A DNA stretch of 64,000 nucleotides from Listeria cornellensis FSL F6-0969 (GCF_000525855.1 NZ_AODE01000029.1:21630-85629); one strand, 5' to 3'; shown: positions 36,901 through 46,122, counted from the stretch's first letter. The notes: generated from the sequence alone by a model not told the origin. Made by a program: numbers and translations.

Positions 36901-37747
36901 CAAAATTTGGATTCCGATAATTCGTTTTATCACCGCTTACTATCCAAACCTCTGCCTTCCCATCATCCGTAAACAGGTACACCATGCGGCCATCCTCTGT
37001 CCCGTCCTTTTCCCACGTTCCATTCACGTCCCGCGCGATATTAAAGCCCATATTAGACAAATTTGTCCCACTAAAATTCGACGTCACAGTTTGCCAATCA
37101 CCATCAGACTGCCCGTCTTTAAAATCGAGCTTTTGCGTGCTTGTCGCCCCGTCCGCCCAAGAATTCACAAACCAATCGCTGTAATCCTTGTCATCACGAT
37201 GATAATAAAACGTCACTTCTAGATTTTCATGACTCTGCAGATCCGCCAAATTCGTAGGTTTTGCAGACATCTCTTCCTTCCCAAACTCCAACCAAACCTC
37301 GGTGATCCCGTCTTTCGTCTTAATATAACGATCTTCTGGAATATCACGATCGCCACCCCAACCAGAACCATTTTTAATCAGAAAGCCGAGTTCCTCCTGC
37401 ACGCCTTCTGCATCGATCACCGCTACCTTAGAATAGTCGCCATAAGCACTCGTGTTCTCAAAAACAACCTCATGCCCAGCAACGCCATCATTATTCCAAA
37501 CCCACATTTGCCAAGCTTTACTCGTTTGATCTTTCGGATTATAATGCACAATAACTTTCGTTTTATTCTCTTTATTTCCCGCTAAAACTCTGTCATTTAG
37601 ACTCCCAATAACCTTGCTTTGATCGACAGCCTTCGTTTCCGGTGCCGCCGTCTCCTCCGCAAATCCTTGAATCCCAATCCCAAAACTTTGTACACCAAAT
37701 AATAGTACGATCAAAACAACTAGATACTTACGCCATATTTTTTTCAA
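33923..37747 (-). CDS. pulA: Cell-wall-anchored type I pullulanase
   Basis: 1274 residues. Signal peptide, two starch-binding PUD/CBM41 repeats (about 60-290; WQMWVWNNDG and YYHRDDKDYSDW), a CBM48-like domain (about 390-480), and a GH13 catalytic core with type I signature YNWGYDP (about 589), DVVYNHV (I), GFRFDLMGIHD (II, nucleophile Asp), GEGWDLG (III, acid Glu) and EAHDNLTLWDK (IV). A C-terminal bacterial-repeat-like domain (GGTITPSGKQAYAAGEKPSY), a Pro linker, then LPTTG near 1238, helix and RRKRHN. Cleaves alpha-1,6 links of pullulan, starch and glycogen outside the cell. A cre site upstream indicates CcpA repression. Confidence 0.96.
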   Translation of the reverse strand: MKKIWRKYLVVLIVLLFGVQSFGIGIQGFAEETAAPETKAVDQSKVIGSLNDRVLAGNKENKTKVIVHYNPKDQTSKAWQMWVWNNDGVAGHEVVFENTSAYGDYSKVAVIDAEGVQEELGFLIKNGSGWGGDRDIPEDRYIKTKDGITEVWLEFGKEEMSAKPTNLADLQSHENLEVTFYYHRDDKDYSDWFVNSWADGATSTQKLDFKDGQSDGDWQTVTSNFSGTNLSNMGFNIARDVNGTWEKDGTEDGRMVYLFTDDGKAEVWIVSGDKTNYRNPNFADATKQIKTASLASFKEVKVTLNRDATALDLMADVTLTEDGNAVSISNIRRDVANPAVFYIETTQDLPIQAALTVTTDGFGEKLVDTTSIVRNPDFDAKYAYTGTEPLGATYNAEQSVWRLWAPTAASVKLTTYQDNLPNSPALQSYEMTPKAQGIWEFTAKIPSGTAYTYDLVFADGKKTVSQDPYAKAATANGNRSVILDPAVMVPANWEANRMPAFTNPTDAIIYEMHIRDFSIANKDTVNKGKYLGVVQQGTKTANGDATGIDYLKNLGITHVQILPMFDYASLNEENHESASEQLGALPYNWGYDPKNYNVPEGSYSTNPYNPVTRIQEAKQMVQGLHSNGLRVIMDVVYNHVFDAGAHSFEKTVPGYYFRYGDDGKLSNGTGVGNDTASERAMMRKYMVDSVAYWAKEYHMDGFRFDLMGIHDVDTMNAMKAELNKIDPSIIVLGEGWDLGTPLASDVKANQKNASKMPEIAHFNDSIRDAIKGSTWGGQESEPGFVNGATGKEALIAKNLLAGSLRDQGQGIYDFAKPGQVIQYAEAHDNLTLWDKLSYSNPTDSDQDKKKMQKMATSMVLLSQGVPFIHAGQEFFRTKDRDENSYQSSDAINKLDWERYAENIDSVQDIEAVMQLRNSEPLFRLTNYTEINQKMKIIKQDENVVAYELKDGATSYVVLFNANKAEKEVVIPANKYWARIGETTTDLTAETSTVKVGALSTLVLKNGEATFEIEASAGAGGTITPSGKQAYAAGEKPSYKVSADAGYRVQQVSVDGKAVTLSGDTYTFEALTAGHIVEAIFEVIPQHNKMESLDKISLPLAELVAQPGQNAKERYLLQKLAAHGYYQLEGDTEQHDLDIVLTVANLDWETPKVGVYEGVIQFASEMQSRAVGTTKPVQITLTAAAPAPGEIEVVNPVKPTNPPGKVDGGTTTIPPKKDTNLEGNKVEAKPVKEISKQALPTTGDSSFSLWILLLGSTLIIGSMVLLTSTRRKRHN

Positions 37748-37775
37748 ATTAGCTACCCCTTTTTTCGTTTTTCTG

Positions 37776-37790
37776 GAAAGCGCTTTCCTT
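37776..37790. promoter_or_regulatory. cre site (CcpA operator) of pulA
   Basis: TGGAAAGCGCTTTCC, a near-perfect palindrome matching the catabolite-responsive element, about 30 bases upstream of the pullulanase start and just downstream of a TTGATT -35-like element (37821-37826). Confidence 0.85.
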
Positions 37791-37838
37791 TATTAAAGTA
37801 TAGGCAAAACATCCTGCTAAAATCAACCAAAATAAAAC

Positions 37839-37852
37839 TGTTAACGATAACA
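37839..37852. promoter_or_regulatory. LacI-type operator candidate upstream of pulA
   Basis: Dyad TGTTAACGATAACA (TGTTA / TAACA with ACGA centre) upstream of the -35; a maltose-type LacI/GalR regulator might bind it. No regulator gene nearby. Confidence 0.35.
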
Positions 37853-37906
37853 ACTTGTAAAATCTGTGTCAAAGTCAGCGTTTTCTTTGTCTTATTTGCA
37901 CTATGA

Positions 37907-38025
37907 GCCTGGGACAAAAATCGATATAAAGCAAAAATGCCTCACCCATCTACTTCGGGTAAGACGAAAAATTTTGCTTTATACAAACGCTTGTCGCCGA
38001 TTTATCTAGATTATGTCCCAGTCTC
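37907..38025. repeat. Dispersed TGGGAC-bounded hairpin repeat, copy 3
   Basis: Begins GCCTGGGACAAAA and ends TTATGTCCCAGTC. Inner arms ATAAAGCAAAA and TTTTGCTTTAT. Shares ATCGGCGACAAGCG with the copy at 53224 (reverse orientation here). Intergenic between convergently facing ends; may be the terminator of the subtilase gene. Confidence 0.75.
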
Positions 38026-38034
38026 TTAGTATAT

Positions 38035-39151
38035 TTAGGTGCTCATGAAATAGACAAAAGCTCGTCCAACTGCATTTGCGATGGCTAAAATGAGTAGTGA
38101 AGTTAAAATGATTTTCGTGGGCCATTTTTTAGGTATCGATTTATGGTAAGCTATGAAACTATAGATCACTAGCCCAATTAAAGCGCAAACTGTAGCGATG
38201 TTCAAGATTAGCCCGATATAAACATACCACGGAGCCCCATCGATACCTTGATTTAAGTCAACTTTCATCGTTTTTAAAACTGTGTCATGATTGACGGATT
38301 CGCCAGCTTTCTGTTTTCCTTCTATGACTAACGCGGCAAAACCAGAAGCATAAGCAGTAGCGTAGGAAACCCCTGTATCGAGTGTTAATTTATTATCAAA
38401 ATAAGTGCTTGTTAAATCCTCACCTGGCGCGTAAACATCGACTTTCTTTTCTTTAAACTCGTCAGCGTAAATTTGACCTTGTAAATTTAACATTCCAACA
38501 GATATGACATTTGGATAAGCACCAGGATACGCTTTAAATGTATCTCCTTCTGCCCGAATATTTCCAGACGAAGCAATAACGATAATATTATTTTCTATCG
38601 CTTTATTTATTGCCTGTTTCAATTCTGAATTCCCATCGCCAAACTCTAGGCTAATATTGATAATATCCACTTTCTGATCGATCGCCCAGTTTAATCCTTT
38701 AACAACTTCTTCAAATCCTACTTTTCCGCTATCATTGGCAACCTTAGCGATATAAAGATCTGAATTTGGCGCAATTCCAATGAGACCTTCCCCATTTTTA
38801 CGTGCGCCAATAATGCCTGCGATCTTTGTTCCGTGACCATTTTTATCGGCAAAATCAGCGGAATCGTTGGTGGTGAAATTTATACCTTTTTTGAAAGTCA
38901 AATCGCGATTCGATTTATCAATACCTGTGTCTAAGATGGCGATTTTGATGTTATTTCCGGTAATATTTTGTTTAGAATAACTATCTATACTCCCTGCCTC
39001 ATCCAATTGGTTGACTTCGCGGTCTGTTTGGACGATTTTTTCAGCTGATGCAGTTTGAGTAAAAAACGATGTCTGCGATAATGCTATTCCTGCAGTTACA
39101 AGCAAAAGTACGATACAAATTTTTTCTTGATTTCTCGGCTATTTTCATCAT
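38035..39151 (-). pseudogene. Membrane-anchored subtilisin-like serine protease (S8), start frameshifted
   Basis: About 372 residues if repaired. The catalytic triad is visible in the 356-residue open frame: ILDTGID (Asp59), NGHGTKIAGI (His91) and GVSYATAYASG (Ser247; the usual GTSMAxP is altered). No typical long propeptide. Two C-terminal helices (WYVYIGLILNIATVCALIGLVIY and KIILTSLLILAIANAVGRAFVYF) anchor it. The signal peptide begins at ATG 39151, overlapping the previous stop; A6 at 39120-39125 must be A5 to give KSRKICIVLLLVTAG. Codon use is AT-rich relative to neighbours. Partner and likely substrate: the gene just upstream. Confidence 0.82.
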
Positions 39152-39935
39152 GGTATACGTTGCCACCAAGCATGAGAATGTTTATACTTACTATGTCCGA
39201 TCAGCGGTGAACAGTTTTTTGTATATGCTTTACAATATCTCAAGTTAGGCCACTTCTTTCCAGCTGTAGAATCTAACATACATACTAGAACAAATACAAG
39301 TGCTTTGTAACAATCAGAAGTAATGAAGTTTCTATAGCCATACCCATTGTCATCAAGACAATAAGGCCATCCTCCACCAGATATAACACCATCTTTAGTA
39401 TCTTGCTCATGATCTATATAAATCAATGAAAATGGTATTTTAAAATCTTGTTGCTCTTCTATTATTTGTTCCACTATCGGATGATCAGCTTCGCCTATAT
39501 TCTCAAAAACTTCTTTTATTTCATCTAATTCTTTTTGCTCTTGTGATATAGATTCTTTGACTTGTTCCATATCGGATTCTGAAATTCCGATCTTCTTTGC
39601 ACTTAAGTTTAATATTTCCTCTTGTGTATATAACTTTTCTCCCCTTTTTTCAGCACCAGCAATAATCTGCTCTATTTCGCTCATTGTCTCCTCTTGCTTC
39701 AATACCATGTCATTAACATATCGCTCATCTGTGCTGTCCCCATTAACGACTTCGTCTTGTCGGTCATAATTTGATATTAATTGTTCTACTTGTTCCTCAC
39801 TTATACTCTCGTCTCCTCCGCTACTATGACCACCATGCTCACTAGCGAACACAGATGCCTGAAAAGAAAAAAACTTGCACAATCATTGCAGATACTAGCA
39901 AAATTTTCAAAAAAAATATTTGTTTTGTTTTTCAT
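39148..39935 (-). pseudogene. Secreted acidic protein with Cys-rich basic C-terminus, frameshifted
   Basis: About 260 residues. Repaired N-terminus is a clean signal peptide (KNKTNIFLKILLVSAM...QASVFA) followed by SEHGGHSSGGDES; it requires one base fewer in each of the runs A8 39909-39916 and A7 39867-39873 (T in the gene). Then about 130 acidic, helical residues rich in Glu and Gln, and a final basic, aromatic part of about 75 residues with five Cys (PYCLDD, SDCYK, LVCML, RYCKA, KNCSP) ending HSHAWWQRIP. AGGGAG with eight-base spacing precedes ATG 39935. No known family. The layout (leader, acidic pro-part, basic Cys-rich tail, adjacent protease) suggests a processed peptide; this is inference. 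Confidence 0.65.
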
Positions 39936-40013
39936 TTTATGCACTCCCTATATTTTTTTATACCAATAAAACATATCATATGTAATATTTTATTTCAAAT
40001 ATTATCTTATACA

Positions 40014-40027
40014 TGTAACATATTACA
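40014..40027. promoter_or_regulatory. Dyad TGTAA-CATA-TTACA upstream of the secreted-protein gene
   Basis: Perfect dyad in a very AT-rich 130-base region; related half-sites (CATATGTAATAT at 39977) lie nearby. Candidate operator for the subtilase pair. Confidence 0.4.
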
Positions 40028-40042
40028 TATATAAGAATAGAT

Positions 40043-40088
40043 AAAAAAGCGTAGAACTACTGTCAAATGCAACATATAGTTCTACGCT
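40043..40088 (-). terminator. Terminator of the flotillin operon
   Basis: AGCGTAGAACTA / TAGTTCTACGCT stem followed by TTTTTT on the minus strand. Confidence 0.88.
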
Positions 40089-40092
40089 CGAA

Positions 40093-41667
40093 TTATTTAA
40101 CCTCTTCTACATCTTCACTCGGCGTTTCCACCTCAACAACTTCCACTGGTTGCTGCGATTTCACAGCATTCGTCAAATCTTCAATACTATTTTTCACATT
40201 GCCTTTGCCAGAAAAATTCTCCAGTAATTCGCGGATATCCAGACCAGTCGTTGCTTTCAAACTCTCTTGCGCAGTCGCCATCAAATTCGTCGCGTAACCA
40301 CTCACTTTATTCGCGCCACCGTTGCCATCACTGCTTCCAGTATCCACAACTGTTATCGAATCGATGTTACCCATCGGAGCCGCCACTTGTTTCGCGTACT
40401 CAGGAAGCATCGTCACGATCATATCCAGCATCGCAGCTTGTCCATACAACTCATAGGCCTCAGCAATTTTGCGTTTTGCTTCGGCTTCGGCAAGACCTTG
40501 CAACTTGATAACTTCCGCTTCCGCTGTACCTTGCGCGCGTTCGGACTCTGCTTTTGCGATACCTTGTACGCGTACTTGCTCAGCTTCGGCTTTGGCAAGG
40601 GTTTCGATTCTGTATTGATTCGCTTCGGCTTCCGCGTACTCTTGACTCTTGCGTGCGGCTGCGGCTTGTTCAATCGAATAACGATCCGCATCTGCTTTTT
40701 TCTTCACTTCGGCGTCGTATTGACGTTCGCGACGCTTAATTTCGCGGTCTTCCAGCTCGATTTGTTTCTCACGTTCGATGATTTTCACTTGCATTTGTTG
40801 CTCAATAACTTCTTGTTTAGAGCGTGCAGATTCCAAGTCATACGCCTGATCAGCAATGGCTTTCGCGGTTTCTTGCTCACTACGATATTCCGCAACTTTC
40901 AATTGGTTTTGCTTCTCTGCTTCAGCGATTTCTGTTTTACGCTCTAACTCGGCGCGTGTGGCTTCTTTTTCCGCTTCCGCACGTTTCATCCGCGTTTCTT
41001 TTGTTGCTTCAGCTTCAGCAACATCCGCGTCACGCTTCACTTGCGCGATCCGTGGTTTACCTAACGCGTCCAAATAACCATTGTTATCGCGTACTTCTTT
41101 TAACGTAAACGATACAATAATAAGTCCCATTTTCGACAAATCCTGCGTCGCAACGCCTTGTACTTCTTGGGAAAACTTATCCCGATTTTTATATATTTCT
41201 TCTACAGTCATCGAACCTAGAATCGCACGCAGGTGTCCTTCCACGACTTCAATCGCTTCATTTTCACGTTCCTGCGTTGTCTTTCCTAGAAACTGTTCGG
41301 CTGCTGTAGCAATTTCTGAAACCGAACCACCGATTTTGATAATCGCCGTCCCGTCCGCCGTTACTGGAACACCTTGCTCCGTATAAATTTCTGGCGTCCG
41401 CACTTCCAATTTACTCGAAAGTAGGCTAAGCGGGGCTGATTGCTGGAAAACCGGCATAACAAACGTACCGCCACCACGCACAATTTTCACCCGTTTACCG
41501 CCCTCATCTGTGAACACGTTTTTCTTACCTAAATAACTCCCCGAAACAATCAACGCCTCATCTGGCCCAACTGTCTTGTATTTCGTAATGAATACGATCA
41601 AAAACAATACCAGAATCGCGACCGCAATAATCACGATCATTGTCACACCATTTGTAAGTAAATCCAT
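40093..41667 (-). CDS. floT: Flotillin-like membrane microdomain scaffold
   Basis: 524 residues. N-terminal membrane hairpin (VTMIVIIAVAILVLFLIVFIT), SPFH/PHB domain (about 30-230; PDEALIVSGS, GGGTFVMPVFQ), then a long Ala/Glu/Lys coiled coil (about 230-420) and a C-terminal oligomerisation part. Builds detergent-resistant lipid domains. Directly downstream of an NfeD gene, the usual yuaF-yuaG pairing; the two are 48 bases apart. Confidence 0.95.
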   Translation of the reverse strand: MDLLTNGVTMIVIIAVAILVLFLIVFITKYKTVGPDEALIVSGSYLGKKNVFTDEGGKRVKIVRGGGTFVMPVFQQSAPLSLLSSKLEVRTPEIYTEQGVPVTADGTAIIKIGGSVSEIATAAEQFLGKTTQERENEAIEVVEGHLRAILGSMTVEEIYKNRDKFSQEVQGVATQDLSKMGLIIVSFTLKEVRDNNGYLDALGKPRIAQVKRDADVAEAEATKETRMKRAEAEKEATRAELERKTEIAEAEKQNQLKVAEYRSEQETAKAIADQAYDLESARSKQEVIEQQMQVKIIEREKQIELEDREIKRRERQYDAEVKKKADADRYSIEQAAAARKSQEYAEAEANQYRIETLAKAEAEQVRVQGIAKAESERAQGTAEAEVIKLQGLAEAEAKRKIAEAYELYGQAAMLDMIVTMLPEYAKQVAAPMGNIDSITVVDTGSSDGNGGANKVSGYATNLMATAQESLKATTGLDIRELLENFSGKGNVKNSIEDLTNAVKSQQPVEVVEVETPSEDVEEVK

Positions 41668-41715
41668 TTTTAGTAATTCCTCCTTGTCGTCTCTGTTTTT
41701 AAAACGAGGCTCTCT

Positions 41716-42258
41716 TTATTTCAAAAATGGCTCATACGGCACAACCGTCACGAAAGAATCCGTAGCATCAATAATCAACACCGTTTCATCCCGTCCGATT
41801 GGCTCATTTTCATCACTCTTGGCAGCCTTGGAAATATTGCCGGCATTCATTTCGACAATCACTTCGCCAAAACCGTCTTTTGGAACAGGTGTAATCACTT
41901 TTGCAACTTTACCTTCTAGATCCTTCGTCTCATACGCAATCGAGTCGCTCTTTTTCGAAAGCGGCAGGAGAATTCCGAAATAAAGAATCGATGAAAAAGC
42001 AACCCCAACCACAATCGCTGCAATGAGTACCGTCACACTGGAAAATGACGTATATACCTCTCCACAATACCCGGTCGCGGCTGCAAACCCTAGAAAATAA
42101 AGTAGAATAGAGCCAGGGATTGGTAGTAAATCCAACACAAAACTGATAATTCCAACAGAAAAAATAAGCGCTGTCAAAACATCAATTAAAATAATAATCC
42201 CGACAACCATAAGTACTGTGAAATACACCGTCTCGATTGGATATCCAAATAGTGTCAT
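41716..42258 (-). CDS. NfeD-family membrane protein (YuaF-like)
   Basis: 180 residues. Several helices, then a C-terminal OB-fold (LEGKVAKVITPVPKDGFGEVIVEMNAG...DSFVTVVPYEPF). Short NfeD without the protease part, as in B. subtilis YuaF, the flotillin partner. Start 42258 has GGAGG seven bases upstream; the longer frame to 42315 is unsupported. Confidence 0.9.
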   Translation of the reverse strand: MTLFGYPIETVYFTVLMVVGIIILIDVLTALIFSVGIISFVLDLLPIPGSILLYFLGFAAATGYCGEVYTSFSSVTVLIAAIVVGVAFSSILYFGILLPLSKKSDSIAYETKDLEGKVAKVITPVPKDGFGEVIVEMNAGNISKAAKSDENEPIGRDETVLIIDATDSFVTVVPYEPFLK

Positions 42259-42424
42259 TATCATACCTCCATTCCAATACGAGCATATTAGCCTCATTAC
42301 TATTCTACCAAACACTCACCACCATCACAAGCTAAGTTTAGAGCATATTCCAGATAAATGCTCCATTTGCGTAAAGCAGAGTTTACATCTTATCCAGCAA
42401 TTTTTCTATGTTTGCTTAAATGAA

Positions 42425-42452
42425 AGAGCCGAACCACGAATGATTCGGCTCT
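42425..42452 (-). terminator. Terminator of the glutathione peroxidase gene
   Basis: AGAGCCGAA / TTCGGCTCT stem with a T-rich minus-strand exit. Confidence 0.8.
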
Positions 42453-42459
42453 AAACTTA

Positions 42460-42933
42460 CTATAATAGTGCTTCGATTTTTTCTTTCATTTCAAGTGGGC
42501 TGTCTTTCGGTGCGTAGCGTTCCACTACATTGCCATCGCGGTCTAGAAGGAACTTCGTGAAATTCCATTTGATTCCGCCGCCTAACAAACCTTTTTTCTG
42601 CTTCGTCAGGATTTCAAATACAGGATTAATGTCGGATCCACGAACTTTTGATTTCGCGAAAAGTGGGAAGGTCACGCCGTAATTAATTTTGCAAAATTCC
42701 TCGATTTCACCAGATGTATCGAGTTCCTGATTCATAAAGCTGTCCGATGGGAAACCTAAAACTGTGAATCCCTTCTCTTTGTATTCTTGATAAAGCTTTT
42801 CCAATTCCTCATATTGCGGCGTAAAACCACATTTGCTCGCCGTATTAACGACAACTACAACCTCGCCTTTATACTGATCTAACGAAACTTTTTCACCGTG
42901 AAGTGTCTCTTGCTCTAACTCAAAAATGGACAT
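42460..42933 (-). CDS. Glutathione peroxidase-family thiol peroxidase
   Basis: 157-residue cytosolic peroxidase (BsaA type). NTASKCGFTPQ holds the catalytic Cys35; GFPSDSFMNQE and KWNFTKFLLDRDG supply the Gln/Trp/Asn tetrad (the usual FPCNQF motif is FPSDSF, so the resolving Cys is absent there). Bacterial members normally use thioredoxin or bacilliredoxin. Twelve bases downstream of the M42 peptidase gene; lmo0982-0983 order from memory. Confidence 0.92.
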   Translation of the reverse strand: MSIFELEQETLHGEKVSLDQYKGEVVVVVNTASKCGFTPQYEELEKLYQEYKEKGFTVLGFPSDSFMNQELDTSGEIEEFCKINYGVTFPLFAKSKVRGSDINPVFEILTKQKKGLLGGGIKWNFTKFLLDRDGNVVERYAPKDSPLEMKEKIEALL

Positions 42934-42945
42934 ATTCTTCTCCTC

Positions 42946-43998
42946 CTATTTCACCATCTCAGAAAATAAATAAGCATATACTAACTTTTCAGTGTGATAT
43001 AAAGAATCTCGGTGTGTCCGCTCGTACGCATGACTTGCATCAATTCCCGGCCCAATCAAACCGTGCACGATATCAAAACCTGCTTTGATTGCAGCGCTTG
43101 CGTCGGAACTGTAAAATGGATAAATATCGACTTTATAATCGATGTCATTATCTTCGCAAAGCTGTACTAAGTTTTTGCGTAAACCATAGTGATACGGGCC
43201 ACTACCGTCTTTAGCGCATATCGAAACGGTGTATTCATCGGATGTTTGACCATCTCCGAGCGCGCCCATGTCAATGGCTAGATACTCGATGGTTTCTGTT
43301 GGAATATTCGAATTCCCACCATAGCCAATTTCTTCATTATTTGAAATCAAGAAGTTCGTTGTATACGGTAACTCCGCGCTGTCTTGTTGTAATTTTTTCA
43401 AAAGAGTTAGCAAAATGGCAACGCTCGCCTTGTCGTCCAGATGGCGTGATTTAATGAACTCCTCATTGATAATTTCCACGCGTGGATCAAGAGAAACAAA
43501 ATCGCCGACACCGATTCCAAGTTTAGCGACATCTTCACGGTTAAACACTTTAGCATCTAAGCGAATTTCGATGTTTTTCGCATCACGTGGTGCCGTTCCA
43601 GCATCTTGGTACACGTGAACCGACGTCTGGTGCATCAAAATAGTTCCGGTATAACGCTTGCCATCGCTCGTTTCAATCATACAATACTCGCCTTCAATCG
43701 CGTTGAAGCGGTAACCACCAATCAAATGAATCGCCAAACGCCCGTCTGCTTTCACTTCTTTGACCATCGCACCAAGCGTATCCACGTGAGCCGTCAACAT
43801 CCGCTGTTTCGAGTCATCTTTTCCAGGAATGCGCACCAACAACGCCCCTTTATGATTCCGCGTGCTCGCAATTCCAGCCTCTTTCAAGTAATTTTCGACG
43901 AAGGCAAGTACTTGCTCCGTATTCCCAGTTGGGCTCGGTATCGATGTCAATTCCTTGATTAACCCCATCGTCTCTAATGTATTTGGTTCAAACGCCAT
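42946..43998 (-). CDS. M42-family metallo-aminopeptidase
   Basis: 350-residue cytosolic aminopeptidase of the glutamyl/deblocking type. Metal ligands in LTAHVDTLGAMV (His/Asp), KSRHLDDKASV (bridging Asp), ISNNEEIGYGGN (catalytic Glu-Glu) and LAIDMG, with the last His in ASHAYERTH. Start 43998 (MAFEPN) has GGAGG nine bases upstream. Co-transcribed with the downstream peroxidase. Confidence 0.92.
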   Translation of the reverse strand: MAFEPNTLETMGLIKELTSIPSPTGNTEQVLAFVENYLKEAGIASTRNHKGALLVRIPGKDDSKQRMLTAHVDTLGAMVKEVKADGRLAIHLIGGYRFNAIEGEYCMIETSDGKRYTGTILMHQTSVHVYQDAGTAPRDAKNIEIRLDAKVFNREDVAKLGIGVGDFVSLDPRVEIINEEFIKSRHLDDKASVAILLTLLKKLQQDSAELPYTTNFLISNNEEIGYGGNSNIPTETIEYLAIDMGALGDGQTSDEYTVSICAKDGSGPYHYGLRKNLVQLCEDNDIDYKVDIYPFYSSDASAAIKAGFDIVHGLIGPGIDASHAYERTHRDSLYHTEKLVYAYLFSEMVK

Positions 43999-44128
43999 GC
44001 TTCCATTCCTCCTCACACTTTCTTCTCCCGTCCATTATACCTCTTTTTCAAAATAATAACGGCTATCCTGCTTTCCATTTCGAGTTATGTTATAATTTTA
44101 ACGATGTGTGAAAGGAGTTTTTATCAAA

Positions 44129-45604
44129 ATGGAACAAACGAATACAAAAAGAACAGCCGTCACGATTGCTGTTTTTGTGGCTACTTTTATGGCTGCGATT
44201 GAGGGAACGATTGTCAGTACCGCAATGCCTACGATCGTTAGCGCTTTGCAGGGAATCGAACTGATGAACTGGATTTTCTCGATTTACTTACTTACCTCGG
44301 CCGTTACTGTCCCAATTTACGGAAAATTATCCGATTTATTCGGCCGCAAAAAAATATTTATTATCGCCACCATTATCTTCATTGTTGGCTCCTCGCTTTG
44401 TGGTTTCGCGCAAACAATGGAGCAATTAATTATTTTCAGAGCGATTCAAGGTATTGGAGCTGGCGGGATTTTACCAACAACGATGACCATTATTGCCGAT
44501 GTTTATCCATTTGAAAAACGAGCAAAAGTGCTTGGTTTCATGGGTGCTGCATGGGGAATTGCGGGGGTTTTCGGACCATTACTCGGTGGCTTTTTAGTCG
44601 ATCAGCTGTCATGGCATTGGATTTTCTTCATCAATGTACCTGTAGGCATCGCCACGATTATCTTGATTTCGATGTACTTAAAAGAACATCTCGTCCGCGT
44701 CAAACTACCGATTGATTACTTAGGAACAACGCTATTTACCGTCGCGCTTTTGAGCCTATTATTCGCTTTACAACGCGCTGGTGAAACGCTGAACTGGCTG
44801 GAACCGCTCGTCGTCGTGTTGCTTATCGTGTCCATCGCGCTATTTGTCGGTTTTTACTACGCCGAAAAACGCGCACAGGACCCGATTATGCCGTTTGTTT
44901 TATTTAAAAATCCAGTTGTTTTGATTGGGAACTTGATTGGCTTTCTCGTGAGTGCGTTCTTGATTGGCATCAATGTGTACATTCCAATGTGGGCGCAAGG
45001 TATGATGGGGCACGGCGCCATGATTGCCGGCCTAATGATTGCGCCGCTGTCAGTGAGCTGGATTATCGGTTCCTTTATCGGCGGACGGCTACTCATGTCC
45101 ATTGGAAATCGCCACACGGTCGGGCTTGGCGTGATTATCGCGACGGTCAGTGGACTTTTCTTAGCGCTGTTTCCGAGCACGACGCCAGACTTGTATTTCT
45201 ATCTCGACAGCGCCTTGATGGGCTTTGGATTTGGCATTATCTTCACGACCACAACCGTTACCGTTCAAGACGCCGTACGAAAAGACCAGACGGGAATCGC
45301 GACGGCTTCCAATACGCTATTCCGAACAGTCGGCCAAACGATTGGCGTCGCGGTATTCGGAACCATTTTCAACTCGGTTTTGGCGAACGGATTTAAAAAT
45401 GCCGCAACTGGTGTGAACCGTGATAATTTGAATCAGCTTATCAGTCCGCAAACATCAGGAAATGTGGACGCGGCATTGGTTGAACCATTACGAGACGTCC
45501 TATACAGCGGACTCCACATGGTATTCTGGGCTATGTTCGCCTGCTGCCTACTCAGCTACGCGATTCATTTTATTTTACCGAAAAAACACATTTCAGGGAA
45601 TTAA
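44129..45604 (+). CDS. MFS multidrug efflux pump, 14-TM DHA2 (EmrB/QacA) type
   Basis: 491 residues. Motif [12 protein letters not shown], motif C-like [23 protein letters not shown] and [21 protein letters not shown] segments mark a drug:H+ antiporter; hydrophobicity supports 14 helices. Drug range unknown. ATG 44129 with AAAGGAG 11 bases upstream; the frame from 44108 runs through the site. Extended -10 TTATAAT at about 44089. Divergent from the peptidase gene. Same gene order as lmo0981-0983, remembered. Confidence 0.9.
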   Translation: MEQTNTKRTAVTIAVFVATFMAAIEGTIVSTAMPTIVSALQGIELMNWIFSIYLLTSAVTVPIYGKLSDLFGRKKIFIIATIIFIVGSSLCGFAQTMEQLIIFRAIQGIGAGGILPTTMTIIADVYPFEKRAKVLGFMGAAWGIAGVFGPLLGGFLVDQLSWHWIFFINVPVGIATIILISMYLKEHLVRVKLPIDYLGTTLFTVALLSLLFALQRAGETLNWLEPLVVVLLIVSIALFVGFYYAEKRAQDPIMPFVLFKNPVVLIGNLIGFLVSAFLIGINVYIPMWAQGMMGHGAMIAGLMIAPLSVSWIIGSFIGGRLLMSIGNRHTVGLGVIIATVSGLFLALFPSTTPDLYFYLDSALMGFGFGIIFTTTTVTVQDAVRKDQTGIATASNTLFRTVGQTIGVAVFGTIFNSVLANGFKNAATGVNRDNLNQLISPQTSGNVDAALVEPLRDVLYSGLHMVFWAMFACCLLSYAIHFILPKKHISGN

Positions 45605-45606
45605 GC

Positions 45607-45657
45607 GAAAAAGAAGCGATACAAAATCTAGGTTCAGATTTTGTATCGCTTCTTTTT
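45607..45657. terminator. Bidirectional terminator
   Basis: AAAAGAAGCGATACAAAATCT / AGATTTTGTATCGCTTCTTTT long stem between convergent genes. Confidence 0.92.
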
Positions 45658-45898
45658 ACGTAGATTCAACCCACTCTAATATATATACACCATATATCAC
45701 AATCGGTATGCTAAAAAACATCACACCATTGGCAATAATCAAGCCTTTCGATTTAACCGCCATCGCAAAACAAAAACCAATTACCGCGAATGGGATGCTC
45801 ATTAAAAACCATAGTGACGCCATTTGAAATACAATATTAGGAACCCAAGCTAGCATACTCAATATAACAAAACTTAATGACAATATTCTTAGTATCAT
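45656..45898 (-). CDS. Small two-to-three helix membrane protein, unknown
   Basis: 80 residues: ILSLSFVILSMLAWVPNIVF, WFLMSIPFAVIGFCFAMAV and IIANGVMFFSIPIVIYGVYIL helices, acidic end EWVEST. AGGTGA precedes the ATG by six bases. No known family. Confidence 0.65.
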   Translation of the reverse strand: MILRILSLSFVILSMLAWVPNIVFQMASLWFLMSIPFAVIGFCFAMAVKSKGLIIANGVMFFSIPIVIYGVYILEWVEST

Positions 45899-46066
45899 AT
45901 GACTTCACCTCTATTAACCTATAAATCCAATTTCATCTTACAATTTCTTTTTTTGTAACGCATGTTTATCTCAAAAAAGATTTTTACCTCACTTTACAGC
46001 CCAAAACCCTCTGAAAATAACATTAAAATACCTTTTTCGCAATCTGCATTATGATACAGCTCATGC

Positions 46067-46072
46067 TATAAT
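46067..46072 (+). promoter_or_regulatory. Extended -10 promoter of the Fst-like toxin mRNA
   Basis: TGCTATAAT (extended -10) with no good -35. The predicted 5' end (about 46079) begins GTCGCCTAT, a perfect complement of ATAGGCGAC at 46221-46229 over the toxin stop codon, so the mRNA ends can pair. Confidence 0.6.
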
Positions 46073-46122
46073 GAAGCGTCGCCTATCCTCAAGCGAATAA
46101 TCGCTGGAAGGAGGTGAGTTTT

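Noticed and set aside
36707..37222. Long plus-strand frame antisense to the pullulanase gene
   Set aside because: Arg/Ile-rich shadow of a strongly supported coding region; no ribosome site and no homology.
38035..39935. Prophage or insertion sequence around the AT-rich subtilase pair
   Set aside because: No integrase, transposase, terminal repeats or phage structural genes are visible.
40267..40947. 226-codon plus-strand frame opposite flotillin
   Set aside because: Phe/Arg/Leu-rich mirror of the flotillin coiled coil; not a gene.
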